Assembly (NCBI RefSeq): GCF_003259745.1
Contig: NZ_QLMC01000001.1
Coordinates: 1 to 64,000 of the forward strand
Direction: 5' to 3'
Origin: Larkinella arboricola
Lineage (GTDB): Bacteria > Bacteroidota > Bacteroidia > Cytophagales > Spirosomataceae
Length of the DNA: 64,000 nt
Shown here: in pieces, positions 8,716-16,340 of the stretch
Layout of the letters: each line of letters begins with the position of its first letter
Numbering within the stretch: the first letter of the stretch is position 1
Program-made: the position numbers and the translations under genes
Notes under the pieces: generated by a model
Told to the model about the DNA's origin: nothing
Seen by the model: only the letters and a program-made list of their open reading frames with translations
The model's database searches: none

Positions 8716-9564
8716 ATGAAAAAGCTCTTCCTACTTGCCGGCGGTCTTTTGGCTGCCCTGACTTCTTATGCCCAGGCTCCATCCTGCTGCGACCAACCCG
8801 CTGCGGAGGTGTCTAACGACATGGCGTTGCTGGCCAGTAACAAATCGTTTGTCATGCTTCACGAAGAACCGCTGCCCTTCACGTACAAGAGCGCTGCCGG
8901 CGAAATGGTCAAATTCAAAACGCCCGACGGTAAGGAAGCCAACGGTTTTTTGCTAAAGGCTCCGAAAGAAACCGACAAATGGCTGTTTGTCTACCAGGAG
9001 TGGTGGGGGCTTAACGACTACATTAAACAGGAAGCCGAAAAGCTTTACAACGACCTGAAAGATGTCAATGTGCTGGCCGTCGATATGTACGACGGGAAAG
9101 TGGCAACCACCCGTGAGGAAGCCTCAAAACTGGTTCAGGTGCCGCGCGAACGGCTGGGTGCTATCATGCAGGGTGCCATCTCGTATGTAGGCCCACAGGC
9201 GCAAATTGCAAGCGTAGGCTGGTGTTTTGGAGGAGGTATGTCGTTGCAGTCGGCTATCCTGGGCGGAAAACAAACCGTTGGCTGTGTGCTTTATTACGGC
9301 CAGCCGGAAAAGAACATAGAACGCCTGAAAACCCTGAATACCGATGTACTCGGCATTTTTGGAGCCAAAGACTCCGGCATTCCGCCCGCAACCGTATCTG
9401 AATTCGAGAAGAACATGAAGGAAGCCGGGAAAGATGTCACCATCAAAATGTACGACGCGCCCCACGCGTTTGCCAATCCGAGCAATCCGGGCTACAACAA
9501 AGAAGCGACGGCTGATGCCTATCAGATTACGCTGAACTATCTGAAAACGCACCTGAAAGTCTAG
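8716..9564 (+). CDS. Exported dienelactone hydrolase-family protein
   Basis: A 282-residue alpha/beta hydrolase with a clear Sec signal peptide (residues 1-20, ending TSYAQ). The Cys-Asp-His triad of the dienelactone hydrolase family is visible: Cys170 in GWCFGGG, Asp219 in GAKDSGIP and His250 in YDAPHAF. The strand KWLFVYQEWWGLNDYIKQEA is also characteristic. Export to the periplasm and the genomic context argue against a role in chlorocatechol breakdown; a general periplasmic esterase or carboxymethylenebutenolidase-like activity is the safest call. Confidence 0.9.
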   Translation: MKKLFLLAGGLLAALTSYAQAPSCCDQPAAEVSNDMALLASNKSFVMLHEEPLPFTYKSAAGEMVKFKTPDGKEANGFLLKAPKETDKWLFVYQEWWGLNDYIKQEAEKLYNDLKDVNVLAVDMYDGKVATTREEASKLVQVPRERLGAIMQGAISYVGPQAQIASVGWCFGGGMSLQSAILGGKQTVGCVLYYGQPEKNIERLKTLNTDVLGIFGAKDSGIPPATVSEFEKNMKEAGKDVTIKMYDAPHAFANPSNPGYNKEATADAYQITLNYLKTHLKV

Positions 9565-9672
9565 TCGGTTTGTAGGCATTATTCGAACAACTTTTTCGGA
9601 TTATGCGTTAAACCATTATGAACCAAACGGGTCTAACGGTTATTCAGTACTGACCAATAGACTGTTATCATC

Positions 9673-9969
9673 ATGAAAACGCATAATCTGACTTCGTTGC
9701 TGGTGATTGCCCTGCTGGGGATTGTGTTGACCAGTTGTGCGCCTTCGGTTGGCGTCGGTGTGAGAGCTGATTATGGGCCGGGCTATCCCTACGGCTATGG
9801 TTATGCTCCCTACCGGTATTATCGCCAGCCACCCGTTATTGTGACTCCTCCGCCGAGAGTTTATTATAAATCGCATCCCCGGCGCTACCGGGAACGTCAC
9901 TTTAGACATGACAACCGGCGGGCCCCGCAATACGGTTATCGTCCAAACCGCAGTCGCGGGCCGCGTTAA
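9673..9969 (+). CDS. Small Tyr/Pro/Arg-rich lipoprotein
   Basis: 98 residues. A lipoprotein signal with lipobox LTSC puts the lipidated Cys at residue 22. The mature chain starts with a Gly/Tyr/Pro-rich stretch (YGPGYPYGYGYAPYRYYRQP) and ends strongly basic (HPRRYRERHFRHDNRR). Similar small low-complexity lipoproteins are common in Cytophagales, but no function is known to me. It is followed by its own terminator. Confidence 0.7.
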   Translation: MKTHNLTSLLVIALLGIVLTSCAPSVGVGVRADYGPGYPYGYGYAPYRYYRQPPVIVTPPPRVYYKSHPRRYRERHFRHDNRRAPQYGYRPNRSRGPR

Positions 9970-9977
9970 CGAAACGA

Positions 9978-10009
9978 AAAAATACCGTCGTAAAGGCGGT
10001 ATTTTTTTT
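9978..10009 (+). terminator. Intrinsic terminator
   Basis: aaaaataccg (9978-9987) pairs with cggtattttt (9997-10006), with a 9-base loop and T-tract. It closes the small lipoprotein gene. Confidence 0.9.
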
Positions 10010-10121
10010 GTACTATTTGCGCGGATACGTTTCGGAAAATCTTTGTCTTAAGAAAAACTTTATAAACTGTACGCACTTTTAAGGCATCTTTGCGTTTACT
10101 AAGTACAAAGAGCCGGAAATT

Positions 10122-10331
10122 ATGAAAAAGCTTTTGTTACTGGGAGTTACGATGAGCCTGATGCTTCCGCTGGAAGCCCCGGTTGAAGCCGCCGTCGTTA
10201 CGTCAACCCAGAAGGAACTAAAAAGTACATTGAGCTTCAAACGGAAAAAAGCACGCGGATATCGGAAGAAAAAAGGCTTTATGTGGGGTCTTTTCAAGAA
10301 GAAAAATTCGTGTGGCTGTCCGAAGTTCTGA
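10122..10331 (+). CDS. Small basic exported protein
   Basis: 69 residues. A Sec signal (residues 1-24, MKKLLLLGVTMSLMLPLEAP, then VEAA) is followed by a short Lys/Arg-rich mature part (KRKKARGYRKKKGFMWGLFK) ending in CGCPKF. I do not recognise a family. An independent promoter-like cattctttg-type region upstream and a terminator downstream support a real, separately transcribed gene. The two cysteines near the C terminus could form a disulfide or bind metal; that is speculation. Confidence 0.65.
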   Translation: MKKLLLLGVTMSLMLPLEAPVEAAVVTSTQKELKSTLSFKRKKARGYRKKKGFMWGLFKKKNSCGCPKF

Positions 10332-10358
10332 TCTCAATGCATCGTAAATTGTACTTAT

Positions 10359-10388
10359 AGCCGGGGTAACCCGGCTTTTTGTTTTTTA
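10359..10388 (+). terminator. Intrinsic terminator
   Basis: agccggg (10359-10365), loop gtaa, cccggct (10370-10376), then a T-rich run. It ends the small basic protein gene. Confidence 0.88.
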
Positions 10389-10401
10389 GTCGGTTAATAA
10401 A

Positions 10402-10441
10402 TTGTAAAATACTGTTATTCAGCCAAAAATTCGTATCTTTG
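10402..10441 (+). promoter_or_regulatory. Probable typA promoter (-7 element tatctttg)
   Basis: tatctttg at 10434-10441 is an exact TAnnTTTG match, the Bacteroidota -7 element. The upstream -33 box is weak: ttg at 10402 is too far for ideal spacing. The resulting leader of about 100 bases contains two small hairpins (gaaaaac/gtttttc near 10473-10490; gacg/cgtc near 10498-10510). Confidence 0.6.
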
Positions 10442-10547
10442 CGGCTTAATTGAGAAGACAACAGAAAACCACCGAAAAACTTGTTTTTCAGAAATCAGAC
10501 GGCATCGTCTTTAATCTATTGTCTATACTCTTTTATTACAATATTGT

Positions 10548-12362
10548 ATGCAATCCATTCGCAACATAGCTATCATAGCACACGTTGACCACGGTAAGAC
10601 AACGCTGGTTGACAAAATTATTCACGCTTCCAAGATTTTTCGGGAAAATCAGGAATTCGGTGACCTGATCCTCGATAACAACGATCTGGAACGGGAACGG
10701 GGTATTACGATTGTATCGAAGAACGTTTCGGTTCGGTACAAAGACGTAAAAATTAACATTATCGATACACCGGGCCACTCCGATTTTGGTGGTGAAGTGG
10801 AACGCGTACTGAAAATGGCCGACGGAGTTTGTCTGCTGGTTGATGCCTTCGAAGGCGCCATGCCGCAAACCCGGTTCGTGTTGGGAAAAGCCCTGCAACT
10901 GGGCCTGAAACCGATTCTGGTGATCAACAAGGTTGACAAAGAAAACTGCCGTCCAGAAGAAGTACACGAAGAGGTATTCGACCTGATGTTCAACCTGGGC
11001 GCTACCGAAGAACAATTGGATTTCCCAACGGTATACGGTTCGTCGAAGCAAGGCTGGATGGGTCCAGACTGGCAAAAGCCTACCAATGATATTACGTACC
11101 TGCTGGACACCATTCTGGAAACTATTCCGTCCGCTCCGGCGGTGGAAGGTACCCCGCAGATGCAGATTACCTCACTCGATTATTCAGCTTTTGTGGGTCG
11201 GATTGCCATCGGCCGGGTGGTTCGCGGAACGCTCAAAGAAGGTGCGAATATGGCGCTGGCGAAAGTGGGTGATGTAATCAAAAAAGTCAAAATTAAAGAA
11301 CTGCAAACCTTCGAAGGCTTAGGAAGACAGAAAGTTGCCGAAGTACAGTGCGGTGATATCTGCGCCGTGACCGGTCTGGACGATTTCGAAATTGGTGATA
11401 CACTGACCGATGCCGAAAATCCGGAAGCACTGTCGCGGATTGCCGTTGATGAGCCGACGATGAGTATGTTGTTCACCATCAACAACTCACCGTTCTTCGG
11501 CAAAGAAGGTAAATTTGTTACGTCGCGTCACCTTCGTGACCGGTTGTATAAAGAAACGGAGAAAAACCTGGCCCTGCGCGTTGAAAATACCGACAGCGAA
11601 GACCGGTTCCTGGTTTTTGGACGCGGTATTCTGCACTTGTCAGTTCTGATCGAAACCATGCGTCGCGAAGGCTACGAGTTGCAGGTGGGTCAGCCACAGG
11701 TATTGTATAAGTTTGACGAAAACGGAAACCGTCTGGAGCCCGTGGAAACACTCGTTGTGGATGTGCCGGAAGAAACCGCCGGAAAAGTAATCGAACTGGC
11801 TACGCAGCGGAAAGGCGAGTTGCTGATTATGGAACCGAAAGGCGATCTGCAACACCTGGAATTCGAAATTCCGTCGCGCGGGTTGATCGGCCTGCGTTCC
11901 AATGTCCTGACTGCAACGTACGGTGAAGCCGTTATGACGCACCGCTTTAAGAGCTTTGAGCCGTACAAAGGGGCTATTCCCGAGCGGATCAACGGGTCGT
12001 TGATTTCGATGAACAGCGGTTCGGCCACGGCCTATTCCATTGATAAATTGCAGGACCGGGGTGTTTTCTTTATCGAACCGGGTGATGAGGTTTATACGGG
12101 TCAGGTAATTGGCGAGCACAACCGCCAGAACGATATTGTCGTCAACGTACAAACGGCCAAGCAATTGACCAACATGCGGGCTTCTGGTTCAGACACGAAC
12201 GTCCGGATTGCACCGAAGATTTCTTTCTCGCTGGAAGAATCAATGGAATACATCCAGAAAGACGAATATCTGGAAGTAACGCCGAAGTCGATGCGGATCC
12301 GTAAGATTTATCTCGATGAGAACGAGCGGAAACGCAATCAGCATAAATTTGAAATGGTTTAA
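10548..12362 (+). CDS. typA: Ribosome-associated translational GTPase TypA/BipA
   Basis: 604 residues, the usual TypA length. G1 is AHVDHGKTT (11-19), switch I holds RERGITI, G3 is DTPGHSDFGGEVER and G4 is NKVDKENCRPEEV. EF-G-like domains follow, then the TypA-specific C-terminal part (LISMNSGSATAYSIDKLQDR). TypA binds the ribosome and assists 50S assembly and stress or cold adaptation. It is a single-gene unit with its own promoter-like -7 element and a strong terminator. Confidence 0.97.
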   Translation: MQSIRNIAIIAHVDHGKTTLVDKIIHASKIFRENQEFGDLILDNNDLERERGITIVSKNVSVRYKDVKINIIDTPGHSDFGGEVERVLKMADGVCLLVDAFEGAMPQTRFVLGKALQLGLKPILVINKVDKENCRPEEVHEEVFDLMFNLGATEEQLDFPTVYGSSKQGWMGPDWQKPTNDITYLLDTILETIPSAPAVEGTPQMQITSLDYSAFVGRIAIGRVVRGTLKEGANMALAKVGDVIKKVKIKELQTFEGLGRQKVAEVQCGDICAVTGLDDFEIGDTLTDAENPEALSRIAVDEPTMSMLFTINNSPFFGKEGKFVTSRHLRDRLYKETEKNLALRVENTDSEDRFLVFGRGILHLSVLIETMRREGYELQVGQPQVLYKFDENGNRLEPVETLVVDVPEETAGKVIELATQRKGELLIMEPKGDLQHLEFEIPSRGLIGLRSNVLTATYGEAVMTHRFKSFEPYKGAIPERINGSLISMNSGSATAYSIDKLQDRGVFFIEPGDEVYTGQVIGEHNRQNDIVVNVQTAKQLTNMRASGSDTNVRIAPKISFSLEESMEYIQKDEYLEVTPKSMRIRKIYLDENERKRNQHKFEMV

Positions 12363-12369
12363 AACCAGA

Positions 12370-12400
12370 AGCGCCCCGGCCTAAACCGGGGCGCTTTGTT
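12370..12400 (+). terminator. Intrinsic terminator after typA
   Basis: agcgccccgg (12370-12379) and ccggggcgct (12386-12395) with a 6-base loop and T-rich tail. It lies between convergent genes and overlaps the 3' end of the minus-strand gene by one base. Confidence 0.9.
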
Positions 12401-12996
12401 TAAAAGCTGAGACCCAGCCGAAACGCAATCCGGTTGTAAACCCGGGTTTCGTGTTTGTAAATATCATTACCCATCAGTGGTTTATCGGCTTCAGCTTCCT
12501 GCCGTTTGTAACTAAGCGACAAGATGAAATTCGCGTTCTGGGGTCGACCGATTCGGAAGCCAAGGCCGGGCGAGATTACCCAACCGCCCCGGGTTTCGTA
12601 ACCCGTCGGGTCTTCGTGCAGCCAGGCAAAACCGTAGCCCGTGTCGAGGCTGGTAAATACCCGCAGATTCTTTTTTCCGGGCTGGGCAAGGTCGTAGCGA
12701 AGGCCCGCGCAAACCGGCATGAGCAGGGCGGTTGTATACCAGTCGATGCCCACGGTGCCGCCGACGGCCAGTTTAGGACGAAGCTGCACACCATTGAACG
12801 TCTGCGCTGTGATAGTCTGCCTTTTCTCGACGTTTTCCGTAGCTAGATTGACGTTGTAGCGCACCTGCCCAAGGGAGATGCCAAATTCTGTCATGTTCGT
12901 AAAAACAGGCCTGAAAGGGGCTTTTTGCGCACAAACCGGGAACCCCAGGCAGCACAGAAGCCACAGGGCTGTATAACCAATCTTTTTCATGTTCAT
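12400..12996 (-). CDS. Small outer-membrane beta-barrel protein
   Basis: 198 residues with a Sec signal peptide (residues 1-24, ending FPVCAQ). The mature part alternates hydrophobic and polar residues in strand-like blocks (FGISLGQVRYNV, AVGGTVGIDWYT, GWVISPGLGFRIG, NFILSLSYKR) and ends with aromatic FRLGLSF, as outer-membrane barrels do. Its start lies 6 bases after the LVIVD lipoprotein gene, so the two are co-transcribed. An internal ATG two codons downstream is an equally good start. Ligand or function is unknown. Confidence 0.72.
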   Translation of the reverse strand: MNMKKIGYTALWLLCCLGFPVCAQKAPFRPVFTNMTEFGISLGQVRYNVNLATENVEKRQTITAQTFNGVQLRPKLAVGGTVGIDWYTTALLMPVCAGLRYDLAQPGKKNLRVFTSLDTGYGFAWLHEDPTGYETRGGWVISPGLGFRIGRPQNANFILSLSYKRQEAEADKPLMGNDIYKHETRVYNRIAFRLGLSF

Positions 12997-13002
12997 GATT
13001 GG

Positions 13003-14298
13003 TTAGCTGGCCGGAAACGGGCGTTGTACGGGAATTTTACTCAGCAGACGCAACTTTTTGGGGTTGCTGTAATCGAATTGGTAAAAACCGTCTCTCCCGA
13101 CCAGCAGAAGCGATTTCCCAAGCGGAATAACATCATATGCGTGAAAGCCCTCCAGATGGTCCAGTTGATCGATTTGCAGGGCATCGGCGGCATTAAACGT
13201 TTTAAGCCCATACGCTCCCTCACAAATGAACAGGTTCGGAAAATCAATGCCCAGCCCGTGCGGGTTTTTCATCGGGTAGGTTTTCAGCAAACGTGGATTG
13301 TAGAGGTTGGAGATATCGACCACTTCCAGCTGGTTGGTAAAACCCTGGCAGGCCGAGCCCGACCGCAGCGTGACGTACGCCTTGTCTTCGTGTACCACCA
13401 CCGGATCGCAGACGCGGGCGTGCTCGAAGGTAGACATCCGGACTGGTTTTTCGGGGTTGCTGTTGTCATAAATATGCATACCCGACTGCGCTCCGATAAA
13501 GAGCTTATCTTTGTAGGGGAAGATGGTTTCGATGCCCCAGCCCAGCGTAACTTTGGTGCCCTGCTTCGGATCGGAGGGCTTTCTAATGTCGAATAACTGC
13601 ATATCCGACTGGCTGACCGTGTACAGGTAATTGTCGTACAGGGCAAACCGGGCCATTGAGCCACCGGTCCCGTTGGTTGAAACCGCGGCAGAACCGGACT
13701 GGATGGAGCTGGCATTAAAAAAAACTCCTCCTCCGCGCCATACATCCATGGCACAGTTGGGACAACCACCGGTGCCGTCTTCGCAATTGGTTTGAGTTGT
13801 CTGGGTGACATACGTGACCCGCTGGTCATTGATGATCTCCTGTGGCGCATTGAGACTCCAGTAGCCGCCGTCGAACTGCCCATTCGGGAAAACGTCCTTT
13901 ACGCGGTTGAGCTCGCGGATGTTCTGCGGGTCCCGGATGTCGAACGCTACCAGATCCATGTAGCTATCGGCATACAGAATGTTGTTGCGAATAGCCATAT
14001 CGCCGTTGCCCGGAATGCGCAGAAACGAAACCATTTTTGGAGCCGACGGATTACGGTTGTCAATCACATGGATTCCTTCCTTGATTTCATTGATGAACAG
14101 AAAACCGTCTTTGGTGTAGAGCTTGCCCGGACTGGCGAGCGTGCGGGGCTGTTCGGTTTGAATACCGTTCCGCACCTGGGCAACGGTCAGCGTAAAGGGC
14201 GTAAACTGCCGGAACGTCCGGGTTTCCTTGCATTTGTCGGTGCAGCCGTTCAGGGCCACCAATACGATCCCGAGAAACGCGTAAAGTGTCAGTTTCAT
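13003..14298 (-). CDS. LVIVD-repeat beta-propeller lipoprotein
   Basis: 431 residues. A lipoprotein signal ends at the lipobox LNGC (Cys19). The remainder is built of LVIVD-type repeats, visible as IHVIDNRNPSAPKMVSFLRI, LVAFDIRDPQNIRELNRV, LQLFDIRKPSDPKQGTKV, MHIYDNSNPEKPVRMSTF and LEVVDISNLYNPRLLKTY. These predict a surface-exposed or periplasmic beta-propeller. A Cys-rich insert (TNCEDGTGGCPNC, around residues 170-182) interrupts the propeller. It is the first gene of a two-gene unit with the small barrel protein, a pairing that suggests a barrel with an attached lipoprotein. Substrate is unknown. Confidence 0.85.
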   Translation of the reverse strand: MKLTLYAFLGIVLVALNGCTDKCKETRTFRQFTPFTLTVAQVRNGIQTEQPRTLASPGKLYTKDGFLFINEIKEGIHVIDNRNPSAPKMVSFLRIPGNGDMAIRNNILYADSYMDLVAFDIRDPQNIRELNRVKDVFPNGQFDGGYWSLNAPQEIINDQRVTYVTQTTQTNCEDGTGGCPNCAMDVWRGGGVFFNASSIQSGSAAVSTNGTGGSMARFALYDNYLYTVSQSDMQLFDIRKPSDPKQGTKVTLGWGIETIFPYKDKLFIGAQSGMHIYDNSNPEKPVRMSTFEHARVCDPVVVHEDKAYVTLRSGSACQGFTNQLEVVDISNLYNPRLLKTYPMKNPHGLGIDFPNLFICEGAYGLKTFNAADALQIDQLDHLEGFHAYDVIPLGKSLLLVGRDGFYQFDYSNPKKLRLLSKIPVQRPFPAS

Positions 14299-14361
14299 AC
14301 TACAGGTGTTTAGGTATACTTCTCACAGACCCGTCTGAATATGAAAGCGTTGGAATATGTA

Positions 14362-14399
14362 GATAAAAAATTGCCCGGCAGGCAGAGCCGCCGGGCAAT
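14362..14399 (-). terminator. Intrinsic terminator of the serpin/META operon
   Basis: attgcccggc (14370-14379) and gccgggcaat (14390-14399). Read on the minus strand it is followed by a run of T (complement of aaaaaa at 14365-14370). It lies just past the end of the META lipoprotein gene. Confidence 0.9.
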
Positions 14400-14496
14400 C
14401 CGGTTTGCACAATGAATCAGAGGTCAAAATCTTTGATAGGGTGGTGGCCGGCTGGTGTGGAATTTTACCGGCCCCACGCCCTATTTTCAGGTTGTA

Positions 14497-14949
14497 TTAT
14501 TTTTCTTTTTCGTACACCAGAGCGCTGGTATCACCGCCTTCCGGAAAGAGCTTCAGCCGGTTTCCGGTCACTTCATACCGTTTTACGGCCTGTAGTTTCT
14601 TGAAATAGTCCGTTTCAAACTGCATGGCATCCGCCGGACCTGCCATTTTGGTCGCCCCAATGGCGCTGATCTGCACGTCACGAGACGCCGATGAACCGGT
14701 CAGCGTTCCGAAGTAGTGGTTCACCGACGAGCGGCCACCGATTTTGTAAGCCACCCGGTTGGTAATTTCACTGCTGGTCGAGTCGGGCGTCAGCACCAGA
14801 CTTACTTCAAATTTTGACGCCGGTTCGACGAGCTTGTAAGTTTCGGCAAAACTAGTGGCAGAAAGAGGCTGAATCGTTGAATTCGTTTTGTCGTTGCAGG
14901 AAGCAGCGATCAGTGCAATCGCTGAAACCAGGGTAAGAATCGTTTTCAT
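14497..14949 (-). CDS. META-domain lipoprotein (HslJ-like)
   Basis: 150 residues. The frame is open further upstream, but ATG 14949 starts a lipoprotein signal (MKTILTLVSAIALIAASC, lipidated Cys at 18). The C-terminal 90 residues match the META/HslJ pattern: YKIGGRSSVNHYFGTLTGSS, then TKMAGP, then the paired phrase FFKKLQAVKRYEVTGNRLKLF (shown here with the visible core DYFKKL). The start overlaps the serpin stop codon as ATGA, so translation is coupled to the serpin. META proteins are often envelope-stress or protease-related, and the serpin link fits that loosely. Confidence 0.82.
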   Translation of the reverse strand: MKTILTLVSAIALIAASCNDKTNSTIQPLSATSFAETYKLVEPASKFEVSLVLTPDSTSSEITNRVAYKIGGRSSVNHYFGTLTGSSASRDVQISAIGATKMAGPADAMQFETDYFKKLQAVKRYEVTGNRLKLFPEGGDTSALVYEKEK

Positions 14950-16187
14950 TGTACCGTTGTTTGTGGATTCATGATTTTGCCCATAAAGAGCACAGAACCT
15001 GTTTCCTTTTCGGTGATCAGAACAACGAATGGACGGTCGCAAATCAGCGAAGGCGGCATGGAGGTAACTTCAACACCAATGCTGGTAACAGCCGCGGCCT
15101 CCGTCCCTTTCTCATCGACGGCCACAAATGTATTTTGCTTGACGTAGCTCACCTTCAGCCCTTGCTTCGTACTGATACCGGTAAAGTTGGCACCGTCCGT
15201 AAAAGCCGTTGGCATTCCCATCTGGGATAGTGCATCATTAAGATGAGCTTCGTATTCCAGCGTAAATTTGGGCAGGCCAATGGCTACTTTCGTTTCCTTC
15301 ATGGACTGCTGCAATTCGGCCCATTCGGTTGCGTTCAGGTTGTTGATAAGTGCATCTGCGGAAGAGTTTTCGTTCGGCAGCAAAACCGTCATCGAATACG
15401 TACCGTTACCGTAAGGCAATTGAAACGCGCCGTAGGTTGGGCGGAAAGCGTGACGAATGCCACCCGTCATGGTCATCAGTCTCACGTGCTTACTGGAGCC
15501 TGAAGCCAGCTTAAACGGAGCATCAACGGTTTTCTGGGGATCGAACGGGTATTTCCAGTCTCCTTTGAAATAAAGCGCGTTCAGCAAAAACAGGACGTGG
15601 TCGTTTCGGATTTCCTGAATGACGTTTTTGATTCTGCCGTTTGTGTTGTCGCTGGCCCATTGGTTGATTTTATTGATCACCGGGGCCGCATTGCTGAAAT
15701 CTTCGCCGGAAATCTGGGCGTTAAACGTTTTTTTAGTTGCATCGAAGTACGACGGTTCTACCGAAAAGCCGTTGCGGTACCAGATGGAGTTAGCCAGTTT
15801 TGTTGTTACTTTCGGATCAGCGGTGGGCAGTCCCTGCATTAAAAACTCATAGGTTTGGTTGGCGTCGGCCAGCGAAACACCGTCCAGATGCATCGCTTTT
15901 TTCATTTCATCCCCTGTCTGACCAGCCGCGCCGTTCAGCAGCATACCGAGGGCCATGTGCAGGCTCAGCGGTGAAACAAAAATGTTTTCGTCTTTCTTCT
16001 CCTGCTCATTGACGCGCTTCAGAAAGTCAAACGAAAAATCGTTGGTCTTCTGCGCAAATAGCCGCGCTTGCGGTGTCGCTTTCAACCCCGGCTGGGCTGG
16101 GTTCGGTGCGTTTTCGGTCTGACAACTGGCCGTGGTCAGGAAAAAAGCGGCTGCCAGTGTACTCGAAAAAAATGCTACTCTTCTCAT
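14946..16187 (-). CDS. Serpin-family protease inhibitor (lipoprotein)
   Basis: 413 residues. Residues 1-22 are a lipoprotein signal with lipobox TASC. The serpin core is clear: FSFDFLKRV at the start, NIFVSPLSLHMALGMLLNGA, FLLNALYFKGDWKYPFD and the C-terminal DRPFVVLI...VLFMGKIMNP. The reactive-centre-loop hinge is EKGTEAAAVTSIG (from Glu359), the small-residue pattern of inhibitory serpins. Counting from hinge Glu as P17 puts P1-P1' at Thr375-Ser376. It overlaps the META lipoprotein by 4 bases. It is probably an envelope or surface trap for serine or cysteine proteases; the target is unknown. Confidence 0.93.
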   Translation of the reverse strand: MRRVAFFSSTLAAAFFLTTASCQTENAPNPAQPGLKATPQARLFAQKTNDFSFDFLKRVNEQEKKDENIFVSPLSLHMALGMLLNGAAGQTGDEMKKAMHLDGVSLADANQTYEFLMQGLPTADPKVTTKLANSIWYRNGFSVEPSYFDATKKTFNAQISGEDFSNAAPVINKINQWASDNTNGRIKNVIQEIRNDHVLFLLNALYFKGDWKYPFDPQKTVDAPFKLASGSSKHVRLMTMTGGIRHAFRPTYGAFQLPYGNGTYSMTVLLPNENSSADALINNLNATEWAELQQSMKETKVAIGLPKFTLEYEAHLNDALSQMGMPTAFTDGANFTGISTKQGLKVSYVKQNTFVAVDEKGTEAAAVTSIGVEVTSMPPSLICDRPFVVLITEKETGSVLFMGKIMNPQTTVQ

Positions 16188-16298
16188 CTCAAATAGGATT
16201 TAATTTGCCATGTTGAGTACTCAAGAGTAATGACCCGATTGGAAATGAATTGGTTGGAAGCGACTTGAAAAAAAGGAGGAAAAATGAAAATATGAGGT

Positions 16299-16331
16299 AT
16301 TCCCCTGCCGACCCTAAGTCGGCAGGGGAAT
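16299..16331 (-). terminator. Strong hairpin after the sigma/anti-sigma operon
   Basis: attcccctgccgac (16299-16312) and gtcggcaggggaat (16318-16331): a perfect 14-bp stem with a 5-base loop, 10 bases past the stop of the anti-sigma gene. The T-tract on the minus strand is weak and delayed, so termination is likely but not certain. Confidence 0.65.
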
Positions 16332-16340
16332 AGGGGGCTA

